A stretch of DNA of 38,910 nt from NCBI GenBank assembly GCA_051453625.1, contig JBOZIK010000001.1, positions 71,543,919 through 71,582,828 of the forward strand, read 5' to 3'. The first letter of the stretch is position 1, and every line of letters starts with the position of its first letter. The DNA comes from Welwitschia mirabilis. Its lineage: Eukaryota > Gnetophyta > Gnetopsida > Welwitschiales. Below, in pieces: positions 20,493 to 31,589 of this stretch. Both the position numbers and the translations under genes were made by a program. The notes beneath the pieces were generated by a model, which was given only the letters and a program-made list of their open reading frames with translations, ran no database searches and was not told the DNA's origin.

Positions 20493-22140
20493 ACTATCCT
20501 AGTAATCCTTATGGAAAGAATGATACTGGGATTTACTTAGTTAAACTCATTTCATTGTAAAACACAATTACTGGCCATTGTCTTTGCTCTAGAGAAATCT
20601 ATGTGATACTTTTTAGGATCTAAGGAAATTATCTGGATAGATCATTCATCCCTTAAACATATTTTTATCAAAAAGAATTCAAAACCAACACCATTTAGAG
20701 GGAACTTACTTTTTTAAAAGTTTGATTTAAAGATTAAAGACAAAAAGGGCTTCAATAATGTAATTGTAGATTACATTTCATGAATAATTTAAGAGAATAT
20801 ACAAACATCCCTTTTCATTAATTATACCTTTCTTAATAAACATCTCTTCTTAGCTGAAGAAATGCCTTGGTTCATGGATATGAAAACTACTCAGTCTCTA
20901 AAATCATTCCTTCTCACTAGACTCTTAATGATATAAAGAGATTCTTAAGTTAGGTAAAATACTTCTTTTGTGATAGTCTATATGTATTCAAGTATTATTC
21001 AAATCAAATCATCCCTAAATGTATGCCTTAAACTAAAATACACAATGTTCTTAAATATTATCATTTTGAGGGTTTTGAAGGCCATTAGTTAATTAATAGG
21101 ACTGCTAAGAGTTCTTTAATCTAGCTTCTATTAGAATCCATTTTTAAAGACTCTTATCCTTATTATAAATCTAGTAACATTGTCAAAAATTAGGAAGTAT
21201 TTCATGAATACAATTGATGTCATTAAATCCCATTTTTGTTGTTGAATTTTTTAATATTTAGGAAATTAATTTTCAAGATCCTTATCCAATCTCAAACAAG
21301 CATTAATACATTTTTGTCTATATTGATTATGTAATAAAATAGGTTGAGACATATGCATGTCAATTAAATAATGCTCAAATGGTGATAAATACTTTAAGGA
21401 TAATATCTTAACACTATTTAGCTACTCATAGGTTTTAATTAGCAATGGAGGATCACACTTTTATAGAAAAATATTTAATAAGATTCTTGTTATGTATGGA
21501 GTTGTGCACAAAATAGAAACACCTTACCATCCATAGACTAGTAGTTAAGTTTAGGTTACTAGTAGGGAAATTAACAAAATTTTACAAAAGCTAGTAAACT
21601 CAATAAGAAAATACTATTTATTTAAGATTAATAATGTTTTATGGACCTATCACATTGCTTACAAGGCTCCCTTATAAATGTTACCATTTAGATTAGTCTA
21701 TATAAAATCTTATCATTTACTCAAAAAACTCAAACATAAGGCATATTTGGTGATTAAAAGCATGAACTTGAATCTAAAAATTACAAAGAAAAATAGGGTC
21801 ATACAACTTAATGAATTATATACTATTAGGAATAGTACCTATTAGAACATGAAGATTAACAAAGAAAGGATTAAAACATTTCACAACAAAAACATCCTTA
21901 AGAAAATATTTTACGAAGAAAAATGAGTCTTGCTCTATAACGCATGATTACATGTCTTCCCAAGCAAACTGGTTACTAACTGGTAAAAAGATATGTTTTT
22001 AATAAGAAAGGTTTTACTTAATGAATTATTTCTCATTAGAAACACCAAAAACCATCAACTACTCAAAGTTAGTGGATAATACCTAAAACATTATCATTCA
22101 CCTCTTTTAGTAAATTATAAATTTATAAGACTTATAAATG
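20493..22140 (+). pseudogene. pol: RNase H and integrase fragment of another gypsy element
   Basis: Directly after the G1 LTR, a frame gives TQLLAIVFALEKSM near 20570, FLGSKEIIWIDHSSLKHI (RNase H, Asp present), KKNSKPTPFRGNLL and VIVDYIS. Integrase pieces follow: CYVWSCAQN, then VHKIETPYHP near 21500, TSREINKILQKLVNSI, INNVLWTYHIAYKAPL near 21630, MLPFRLVYIKSYHL, then LNELYTIRNSTY and IKTFHNKNILKKIFYEEK near 21900. These match the later part of Athila-type integrase and are clearly different from the G1 integrase. The 5' part (RT and before) is absent: the G1 LTR begins where it should be. Many stops. Confidence 0.8.
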
Positions 22141-22895
22141 TAGGTTAATGTCCTTAAAAAATACAATAATAAGTGATCTCATCATCACTTACTCAATAGT
22201 CAAATTTAAGTATTCTTTTGAGATTTTAAGAAGGAGTTACACTCATTTCAAGTGTAATGATTAAAGATTCTTTTATTTAAGGTCTCTTATTTTAGTAAAA
22301 CATAGTTTAAAAAGGTGAGATATACCCTCATGTATACTCCTTAAGACTAAATCCTTTGATGGAAAGAACACTTATTTTGATTAGGCTAATGAGCCAATGA
22401 CCCCTCTCATGTGCAAAACAAGAAAAAAAAAGAGAAGATAAATAAAAGAAAAATAATATACCTCTACTTCAAAAACACATAGCATTAATTACTTAATTGG
22501 ATTTAGATAACTACATTAAGGATATAAACACTCATTAGTAATTTATCTATAATGATCTATTTTATAACATGTTCAACTACATCGGGGCTATGAATACTCA
22601 CTAGTAATATAGCACTAACTCCTTTATACATTAATATGCTTAATTCTATTATAGGAAAATGTTATAACACTAGATACTTAATGTGATTCAAATGCTTAAA
22701 CTAAGAACATACACGCTGGTAGAAATAGAAAATAAAGGAATTAAAATGATGGAAATTATAGGCTTTATATGATTTGTTGTATTTTATCTTTCTCACTTGT
22801 GATTCACTAAAAAAATTCTTAAATTTATATAAGTTACTTGATTGACAACATACTTAGTTGATTTTGAGATTTACTAAAGAAATATAAAAACATAA
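22141..22895. other. AT-rich stretch after the gypsy fragment
   Basis: No coding frame was recognised. A loose direct repeat is visible: AACTACATTAAGGATATAAACACTC at about 22508 (shown in part) and AACTACATCGGGGCTATGAA at about 22576, each followed by a similar ACTNATTAGTAAT-like segment. It may be the 3' non-coding tail of the gypsy element just upstream. Confidence 0.35.
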
Positions 22896-24291
22896 TGAGA
22901 ATTCTTAAACTTAGAGGAAAGGTGTAAAAGAAATCTACCAAAAATAAATACTACTAAAAACAAATTAAAACTTATATAATAAACACCTTATTATATTATT
23001 ATGGTTTGCCAATGTAGGTACATCTACATATATAGGGTAGCTTTCTTTCACACCTTTAAATATTCTTAACCTATAAAATAGTGGTTTTAGAGCATTAACA
23101 ATCCTATAGACAATTGAAATGCTCATATTAAGGTAGAAATATCTTCCCCTTAAGGATATTCAATAAATTCAAAACAGAAATGTGCTTACAAGCACTTACA
23201 AAATAACTCTCATATAAGGTTATTATATAATATGGAAACCCTAGTAAGGGATCTTATGATTAAAAATAAGAAATAAACTATAATAAGTGTATTCAAAAAT
23301 ATGATAGTCCTACCATTTAATTTCCAATAAACAATGATAATAAATGAAATAACAAGCCTAAAAATATGTCTCTTTGATGAAGTAGTTGATTTATTACTTG
23401 TTGTTATCATTCATGAGTATCAAAGATTAAAAATGATATAGCTTTGTAAGGGTTAAAGATAAAGTAATGTGTTCACCAAAGAGTCCTTTGCAAAAGATAG
23501 CTAAAAGCTATGTGGGTAGTACCAATCACTTATGCAAGTTATACTTTTTCTTATTTCTTTATGTTCTTTATACTTTTAATGTCCTTATTACTACTTCCCT
23601 AGAGAGATAATCATTTGAGAGCATTTAATTACTATACAATAGATAGAAATGGCTGAGATTTTGATTTTCAATGGATATTTTATTTTTCAAAAATCTCTAG
23701 AATAGACACCTTTGAGATGATATATGTGTCTTGTCAAGTAGATATTTTTAACATAAGAGACATATTTGGTTAAATTGTTTAGATTTTAATAAAATGTGAA
23801 CTACAGTTTCTATGATCCTTAGTGATCATGAATCTACGATGTAAAACTTGATTGATTATTTAAGATGTAGATAATTTATCAAAATATGATTTATCTCTAT
23901 GACCTCTTTTAATTTAATATAGATGTCTTCAACTATGTAGACATCTTCGAATAGTAAAAGTAGTATAGATATATTTAATGTAATGAACACCTTTTACCTT
24001 TCTCAGATCCTTACTTTAATATAGATATTTTTACCAATATAAATGCCTAAGAAATTATAATTCATCATAGATGTCTTTAATATAGAAAACATCTTTCTCA
24101 TAGATGTCTTCATAAGTGTAGACATCTTCTGTTAGTTTTCTTTTAACATTCATGAAATATGAGCTTCTCTATAATATGAACTTGAGGTCTAGCTTAGATT
24201 GATGCTTTTTGTGATTTGGTATTCTCCAATTTAATCTTTCTACACAATAGACACAGACAAGTGAAATCATTAAAACTAGAATTTTACAACA
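22896..24291 (-). repeat. 3' LTR of the copia element
   Basis: On the minus strand it starts TGTTGTAAAATTCTAG at 24291 and ends near TTCTCA at 22896, giving 1396 bases. It aligns with 33818-34889 over its plus-strand left part, for example TTTTAGAGCATTA, CTATAATAAGTGTATTC, TTTGCAAAAGATAG and GATGTAAAACTTGATTGATT. It carries a cluster of AGATGTCTT and AGACATCTT motifs at 23919-24129. Confidence 0.85.
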
Positions 24292-24305
24292 ATCTCCTTG
24301 TTTTT
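24292..24305 (-). promoter_or_regulatory. Copia polypurine tract
   Basis: On the minus strand AAAAACAAGGAGAT lies directly before the LTR start TGTTGTAAAAT, preceded by TTTTGGACATCATC. This arrangement (GACATCATCAAAAA, then a G-rich run, GAGAT and TGTTG) is well known from plant copia elements of the SIRE/Tnt1 kind. Part of the G run has changed to A or C. Confidence 0.75.
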
Positions 24306-27139
24306 GATGATGTCCAAAACTTGATAAATCTAATTAGTGTAATCATGTTTTATCAAATAAATAAAGATATTTTAATCCAAGAGAGAATATAATGTATGAC
24401 ATGAGACATGATAAAATTTTAATAATTTTAAAAATATTTATTAACCATACAAATAATCATGTAGAGTAGTAACCAAGAAGTAGAATAAATAATTAAACAT
24501 ATAAGCATTACGTAATTGTAGATAAGTAAAAATAACAATAGATAATAATAGAACATGTAATATCTAACACTAACAAAAATTTATCATTAATATTGATGTT
24601 ACTCATAAGGAGTTCCATCCATTTATTTGAAGGTCATATACTCTAGACTCATATAGGATGTCTAATATGATTTGTCTATCTTCTTTTCTTTTCAGATAGA
24701 ATACAAAAAGAGCTAATCACTGAGAGCTAAGTTACTAATGTACCAATTAATATCTCTTACATCATCACTGTTATCATCATAGTCCCTAATAATGGAGGTT
24801 TGAATGGTATATGAAGAGAAAGATGTGGATGGAGGTATGTATCATTTCCTAAATGGTTATTGGATGACCCAATAGGGCCTTAAGAGAGTTGTCTCCTCAT
24901 ACATGAATACATCTGAGGGATAATAAAAATGCCAAAAAATTAGTAGTGGTAGTCTCAATGAAAGAGGGTGGTGGAGCTATGCTAAGATGTGGGGCATAGA
25001 TTAATACTATAAAATATGGTGAATAAAATAGAATTTGAGGTGGTAATGATAGACAAGGGGGTGATGGAGACTATGTAGGATAGTAAAATGAATAATCTTT
25101 AATAAGGCTTGTGAAAGATGAGGGTATGATCATCAGAGCTCTTGAAGTTTCCCTGCTATTTCCCTTATGACTATGTCAGAGCCTATTTCTCCCCTTATGT
25201 TTGTGTCAAAGATTAATGCTCCTTTTGTATGTATGCCTCCTCTAATGTGGACTTTGAAGAATCCACATTTGCTACATAGTCTAAGTCATATTCTTTAGTA
25301 GGAAATGATAAAGATTCCTTTGTTTCTGATTCCTTCTTGGAATTAGATCAAATAGGATTTCCTATGAATTTTCAACTACTTGTAGGAACCTCTCCTTTAC
25401 TAGCTATGAAATAATGATTCTTCAACCTCAATAGGTTACATCTAATCTTATCTACCATCTTAGTAATAGCTTTTATACCCTTTTTACTAATGATAAACTA
25501 TGAGAGGTTGTAGAGTAAGGGGGCTAAAACTATGATTTAAAAGATCTCCTTCTTGCACCTTCACCATTTGGTACTTGTTCTTATCATTTCTCACTAAACT
25601 CTAAAACTAGTTTCTTAGGTTGAATGACATTAACCTACAGCACTAAGATGTTGGCATTGTTGATAATCATACTAACCAAGTAAGGGTTATCCAAAGTTTG
25701 ACCCTTTTAGAAAAGAGTAAGGATATTCATACATAAAATAAAGTTGAGGTCAATCTCCAACCCTTTAACAAGATAATAAACCACAAGCATCTATATTGGA
25801 TTGCAATAGCTATAACTACAGCTCTAAATGAGTACATTGTAGAATGAAATTAAACTCAAGATAGAGGCATGTAATACCATATCTTTACATTCTACATTCT
25901 TATAAAAATTCATTATGAAATGGCCAAAAAGTACATTAATCAATGAATACCATGAAATACTGATAAATTAGTAATTGGATTTTTTTTTTGCAAGAATGAG
26001 CATATGATTTTGGGAGCTCCAAATCATCAGGGACTATCAAAGATTATGAGGGAAGTAAGGAATTTATAAAAATAGATGTAACAAATAGAGAAGTACCTTG
26101 TACATGAATTTGGAAAGTCCTATTGCTATCATCTATCTTATGTATGTTAATATAGAATTCTGTTACTATAAGGCTTGGAATGCCTTAGTCTAATTAGACT
26201 ATCATGTCCTAACCACACATGAAAAACAAGAAATAAGGTGATACTTTATTTGATTTTTAAAACCTAAGAGTTTATTTTATAATGATGGAGTTTTTAGTCC
26301 AAGTTATAAAAGATTTGGTAGTAGATTTATAATAAAACTTAGGTTCATACTAGGGTCTATGTGATTCTTTGGTAGGTTCTTTTCTTTTAAAGGCACTAAA
26401 GGGCTTTCTTCTCATCATATTTAAATATATTATGGAAATAAATAAACAAGTACTAACCAAATACAAAAGACTCAATGGAAAAAACACCTATTTAAGAAAA
26501 GGGCACTTGTTGTACTGGCTATGAAAACTTCTTCTAAATCCAAGATGTATATGCTGAGAGATCTAAGAAAAAATAAGCTAAAAAGAAGCTTTGAAAGGAA
26601 CACCTACTAAGTGGAAAATTGAAAATGATATATGGTGGTTCTTATTGTAAATAAAAAGGGTTAAAACCCTTGTTTTAGTACATATTTTATTTTTATATAG
26701 TTCTTTAAAATACATCTAAACTAATAAAAGTAGACGTTTATTTCAATAAAAGAAAACTTCAATTATAAATTTTATGAGTCATATACATACTATGAAGATT
26801 TCTACCTATCTAAGGACATCTATTTCAAAAAATACAGAAAAATGTACTTGACCTTAAAGACTTCTAACATATAAATACATCTACTTAATAGATGTTTATT
26901 ATACTAAAGACATCTCTGTGATAGACATCTTCCATTGAAAGATGTCTTTATTGAAGGATAAAAAGTCTTAAAAATTTTCTACAACTAATACCATGATAAA
27001 TGTATCATAGTGAAAAGATAAAATAACATGCAGATAATTTGCTATTTTAAAGTCTAATCTCAACTTACAGAATAATGTGGATTTGAAATTTTAAGAGTGA
27101 TTACTTGATGATTTACCTAATTGGATAAGGCTCAATCCT
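24306..27139 (-). pseudogene. Region between copia pol and 3' LTR, possible env-like remains
   Basis: About 2.8 kb, far longer than in simple copia elements. On the minus strand, readable pieces are ISKKGIKAITKMVDKI and LLRLKNHYFIASKGEVP near 25500-25390, and EYDLDYVANVDSSKSTLEE near 25270, with Ser/Pro-rich pieces near 24830. SIRE-type elements carry an extra, env-like frame here, which gives the hypothesis. I could not match any diagnostic motif, so function is unknown. Stops are frequent. Motif-like AGACATCT copies lie at 26888-26950. Confidence 0.35.
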
Positions 27140-28010
27140 TAAGTTTTGCATAATTTAACAAACCTATTAATACTTAGTGATTTAGTGGATACATCAATGA
27201 GTTGATCATTNNNNNNNNNNNNNNNNNNNNNNNNNNNNNNNNNNNNNNNNNNNNNNNNNNNNNNNNNNNNNNNNNNNNNNNNNNNNNNNNNNNNNNNNNN
27301 NNNNNNNNNNNNNNNNNNNNNNNNNNNNNNNNNNNNNNNNNNNNNNNNNNNNNNNNNNNNNNNNNNNNNNNNNNNNNNNNNNNNNNNNNNNNNNNNNNNN
27401 NNNNNNNNNNNNNNNNNNNNNNNNNNNNNNNNNNNNNNNNNNNNNNNNNNNNNNNNNNNNNNNNNNNNNNNNNNNNNNNNNNNNNNNNNNNNNNNNNNNN
27501 NNNNNNNNNNNNNNNNNNNNNNNNNNNNNNNNNNNNNNNNNNNNNNNNNNNNNNNNNNNNNNNNNNNNNNNNNNNNNNNNNNNNNNNNNNNNNNNNNNNN
27601 NNNNNNNNNNNNNNNNNNNNNNNNNNNNNNNNNNNNNNNNNNNNNNNNNNNNNNNNNNNNNNNNNNNNNNNNNNNNNNNNNNNNNNNNNNNNAGAAAATG
27701 ACATTTTATCTTAATATGCTTAGTTCTTAAATGTGGTATTGGATTTTTCAAGATGTTGATAGAACATTTATTGTTGAAAAAGATAGGAATACTCTTTAAG
27801 AATAGTCTAACATCTTTTAAAGTTTGCTTTATTCAAAGTAGCTGAGCATAATAACTTCTAGCAGTAATGTGTTCAGCCTCAATAGTTGAAAAAGTAGTTG
27901 AGTTTTTCTTTTTACTACTCCAAAATACTAAGCATTACCCAAGAAAGAAGTAGATTCCACTTGTGCTCTTTCTATCATCTTTTCATCCTATCCAATCTAC
28001 ATCACAATAC
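27140..28010 (-). pseudogene. pol: Copia RNase H, with 482-N gap
   Basis: On the minus strand, from about 28010: YCDVDWIG, then DDRKSTSGIYFFLG, LVFWSSKKKNSTTFSTIEAEHI, YYAQLLxIKQTLKD, NNKCSINILKNPIPH, RTKHIKIKCHF (up to the gap). After the gap NDQLIDVSTKSLSINRFVKL ends the domain near 27140. This is the copia RNase H in full order, including the DRKSTSG and EAE motifs. Known stops: G followed by TGA where the usual text has Trp or Lys. The first Asp is kept. Confidence 0.9.
27211..27692. other. Assembly gap, 482 N, inside copia RNase H
   Basis: RNase H text resumes after the gap with only about 25 codons missing by comparison with the family, so the gap seems oversized. Confidence 0.75.
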
Positions 28011-28229
28011 TTAACTAAATTAAGGTAGGAACACTTTGAATACCGAACATTCTAATTAATGGTATCTTTTAGATGGTAAAACTATCTTTTAACAACTATA
28101 AGATGTGATTATTTATGATTACTTTAATAATGAGCATAAAACCCTACAGTCAAAATAATATAATGTCTACTAATAGTAAGAATAATAAACTACTAATTAT
28201 AACTCTTTACAACTTCTAGTCACCCTTCT

Positions 28230-28960
28230 TATCATGCTCATATTTGTCTAGTTTTATACTTTAGTGCATCAGGAAATATTTTTCCTTACAATCCTATAAG
28301 CCATACTTGATAAAAGTGTTACACCACTTAAAACTACAAGAAGTTATTCATCTCTGCCATGAGACTCATTTCAAACTCATAGTACATAATCCTAGAAAAC
28401 TTTTTACATAATAATTTATTAGTTGTTCCAAAAATAATATCATCCACATAGATTTATATAATAATAAAGTTCTAAATAATAAGATCCTTATAATTGTAAC
28501 ATTAGATGTAACTCTTTTGAATTCATTTCTATTAGATAACCTAAATGTTTCTTGTATCAACTCTAAAATCTTTCTTAAGATCATAAATAAACTTTTTCAA
28601 TTTGTAAACATAGTTTATTTTATGAGAGTTAGTAGATATTTTAGGTTTCTCAATATATACTTCCTCTTGAAGTACTTTATTTAAAAAGGCCCTTTTAACA
28701 TTCATCTAATAGAGTTTGAATCCTTTGATATATGCAAAGTCTAAAAGCATTCTTATGGACTCCATATTATCTACTAATGCAAAAGTTTCTTCAAGGTCTA
28801 TGCCTTTTTATTAGTTATATCCTTTAGCCATTAACCTTCCTTTGTTTCTAATAATATTACCATTCTCACTTGTTTTATTTCTAAAGACTCATTTTTGTCC
28901 TAATAACAGGTCTATTAGATGGTCTTCGAGTAAGTTCCCAGACATTATATTTTTAAACTC
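28230..28960 (-). pseudogene. pol: Copia reverse transcriptase
   Basis: On the minus strand the domain opens with VWELTRRPSNRPVIRTK near 28930, then RNKGRLMAKGYN near 28840, IDLEETFALVDNMESIRML near 28790, KGFKLYxMNVKRAFLN near 28700, LQEEVYIEKP near 28660 and KLKKFIYDLKK near 28600. The catalytic YVDD is intact at 28439-28450 in IYVDDIIFGTT. It ends with FSRIMYYEFEMSLMAEMN near 28360. The order is exactly that of copia reverse transcriptases. Internal stops and a frameshift near 28880 prevent function. The plus-strand frame at 28842-29051 is a shadow of it. Confidence 0.9.
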
Positions 28961-29299
28961 ATTAAGTTCCTCTTGTATTACTAGCATTCAATGTTCATCA
29001 ATTTTTTCTTTATTAAAAGTTTTGGATTTTACCTATAAGATATATGCATAAATCCACAGAATTCCTTTTATGGCTTTGAGTTTGAATACCATCATATGGA
29101 CTATGTATTATATTACTTATGGAATAACATCTGTTTAGTCTAATCATGCTTGAAAAAGTTTTCTTATCTATTTCTTCTTCTTTCTTCTCCTCATTGTCTA
29201 CTTATACTTTAGGATGGTCAAATTATTAATCAATCTATATAGGAATATCATCATCTTGCACACATATAGAAGTTATGTTAATATCATTTATTTTAACAT

Positions 29300-30098
29300 T
29301 TATAGTTTTTACTACTACATGAGTTCAATTATTAAACACTCGATAGGCTTTATTGACTATGGAATGACCTAGAAAAATGTCATTTTTAACTTTAGAATTA
29401 AATTTTTCTAGTTATTTTTTATTTAATATGAAATATTTTGACTAAAATATATCAAAATAACTTATTGATGATTTCTTACTGGACCATAGTTTATATGAGA
29501 TTTTTAGAAATGAAACATCCTATGAGAACACGATTGAAAATGTAACATATAGTGTTGATGGCTTTTTTTCAAAAATGATAAAAAACCTATTTATCATGCA
29601 TCATCATTCTTGTTATTTCACTTATAACTCTATTCTTTCTTTCCACAAATCCATTGTATTATGGACTTATTAATGCAAAGAATTGATGAAGAATACTAAA
29701 ATATTCATAAAAATCTCTAAATTTTACATTTTTAAATCTAGTACTATTATTACTTCCTTTTTTTAATCTTATATCCAAAAATCAAATGCTTCATTCTTAT
29801 GTGCAATGAAGACTACCATGTAAAATGATAGTAGTCCTTAATAACATTTAGATAATACATTTTCTTGCTAAGACTTTCTATAGAAGATGGACCAGTAATA
29901 TCAAGATGCAAAAGATCTAAAAAAACATTTAGTTATGGTAGTGTTCTTCTTACCATATCTTACCCTTATTTGCTTTTCTTTCTAGCATGCCTCATAAACC
30001 TAATTATTAAAGCTTTATAACTTAGAAAGTCCTCTTATCATTTCTTTTGAGGATAATATTTTAATCAAATATTTCTTTATGTATCTAAGATTCTTGTG
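29300..30098 (-). pseudogene. pol: Copia integrase
   Basis: Minus-strand pieces include NGFVERKNR at about 29630-29655, ITRMMMHD, KKAINTICYIFNRVLIG near 29540 and FYEYFSILHQF near 29690. The ERKNR block with its Glu is the third catalytic residue region of copia integrase. Upstream (30000-29830), LRTTIILHGSLHC and related pieces occupy the place of the first two Asp segments, but I could not fix those residues. Stops are many. It sits between pre-integrase and reverse transcriptase, the copia order. Confidence 0.82.
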
Positions 30099-30386
30099 TT
30101 ACAGGTCCATTTCATCTATAGGACTTAATATCCACTTGGTTCCTTTGTTAGAAATGTCTTGTAAAGTAGTGATGAATATATTAGATTTTCTAATTCTAGC
30201 AAACAAGACTTTGATTGAGTTATGTTCTTTGAGAATACCATCATATTTGGTAAATGTAATAGAAACATTTTTATCACATAATTGACTAACACTTAGTAGA
30301 TTATATTGTAATCCTTTTATAAAGAAAACATCTCTTACCTTAGGTAAGTTACCTCTTTTAATGTTTCTAATACCTCTAATAAGCAC
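30099..30386 (-). pseudogene. pol: Copia protease end and gag-pre-integrase domain
   Basis: An open minus-strand frame of 95 codons reads IRGIRNIKRGNLPKVRDVFF, then GLQYNLLSVSQLCDKN near 30300. The pattern NLLSVSQLCD is diagnostic for the segment between protease and integrase of plant copia elements. It ends near 30099 with SPIDEMDL. It continues the protease frame that starts at about 30500. Confidence 0.9.
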
Positions 30387-30500
30387 CTTTGTATCGTCGT
30401 CAAAGATGATTACTCCTTTGTCTTACTCTACCAAAGTGGGAAAGCTGGATTTATCTTTAATCATATGCCTTGAACACCCACTGTTAACATACCTTGCATG
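30387..30500 (-). pseudogene. pol: Copia protease active-site region, Asp to Asn
   Basis: On the minus strand ARYVNSGCSRHMIKDKSSFP stands where plant copia proteases have W-hydrophobic-hydrophobic-D-S-G-C-S-x-H-M. The catalytic Asp codon is AAC (Asn) at 30485-30483, a single G-to-A change. The rest of the motif, including HM and the following D-K-x-x-F, is kept. The protease would be inactive. Confidence 0.85.
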
Positions 30501-31200
30501 TTTCTTTACTGTTCTTAGTGCAATTTGAGATAATAGAGTTGGTCTTGATTTTAAAATTCATATTTTCTTTGGTTTATCCTACATAGAATATTGTACCATA
30601 CTTCTTGGCCTTTTGGCACTGTTAGTGTAATATCTGGTTTTGAATTTTTATTAGATAATTAAACTAATGATGATGTCATTTTTATTAGTAATAATAGATA
30701 ATATTATTGTATAAACTATACACTAATACTTTGATTTGTAATTCCATTTACTAAATAAGGAATTTGAATTACTAATAGAGGCTTTATTATGACCTAAACC
30801 AATTTTATCATTTGGACTTCTACAGTGTTCAAGCATGATGTTTAAAGTTTTCTTCCCTTGGGTAAACTTCTTATTAATTCTTTTTTAGTTAAAAAGTTTC
30901 TTTTTAACATGCTTCAATTCATACGTTAGTTTAATAACCTTATCTTTAAGGGCTAAGTTTTTAAATGATAACTAATTATAATAATCTCTTTCTTATTCAT
31001 ATGCTAATTCATGGGACTAAAGTAATCTTTTCATTTCAGAACATACTTTTTCCACCTTAATGAATTATTCAAAATTAAATCATACATGCCTTGAACTTTT
31101 ATACCTATTTCACCTTTACTATCTTGTTTATATTTTTCTTTCTTTCATAACTTTCCTTTGGATCTTCCTTTAAAACGTAGTTCATAGATGTATAAATGTC
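30501..31200 (-). pseudogene. Copia gag-protease linker
   Basis: Minus-strand reading near 30870-30730 gives KFTQGKKTLNIMLEHCRSP and NDKIGLGHNKAS, recognisable as the FT-G-K-L-L...GLGY-type segment between gag and protease in SIRE-like elements. Lys/Glu/Leu-rich pieces further up (to about 31170) fit the coiled-coil part of that linker. Broken by stops. Confidence 0.65.
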
Positions 31201-31589
31201 TTAGCACTTAGCAAACTAATCCTATCATGTAAAATGCTCAAGTAAAAATTACTAGTCATAGTAACTTTATAAAGTAATATATAAGTCAAGTTTAAAGATG
31301 ATCAAGTGATAACATGATATTCACCAAAACAATTAGCTAAGGAAGAATTTAGACAATGGTAGAAGGACTTCTAAAATAAGTGTTTCTAACATGTTCAAGA
31401 TTTTATCAATAGGTTTTTCATATATTTTCAATCTTTTTCCATTAACTTTTTGAATTTTCTTAGTGTTCTAATCAAAATCCCTAATTGATCCATTAGAATA
31501 AAAAAGAAGAGATGGAGAAAGAGAAAATAATACCCATGATCTATTGTTTCTATGGTAAATACATTATCACCATGATGTCATACTATACT

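Noticed and set aside
22503-22620. Loose repeat of AACTACAT...ACTC as a satellite or CRISPR-like array
   Set aside because: Only two diverged copies, no constant repeat with variable spacers. At most a duplicated tail segment of a gypsy element.
23210-23410. Minus-strand frame of 66 codons inside the copia 3' LTR
   Set aside because: It lies in the LTR and is not kept in the other LTR copy (34230-34440), so it is chance.
28842-29051. Plus-strand frame of 69 codons
   Set aside because: Shadow of the minus-strand copia reverse transcriptase start, which has clear family motifs.
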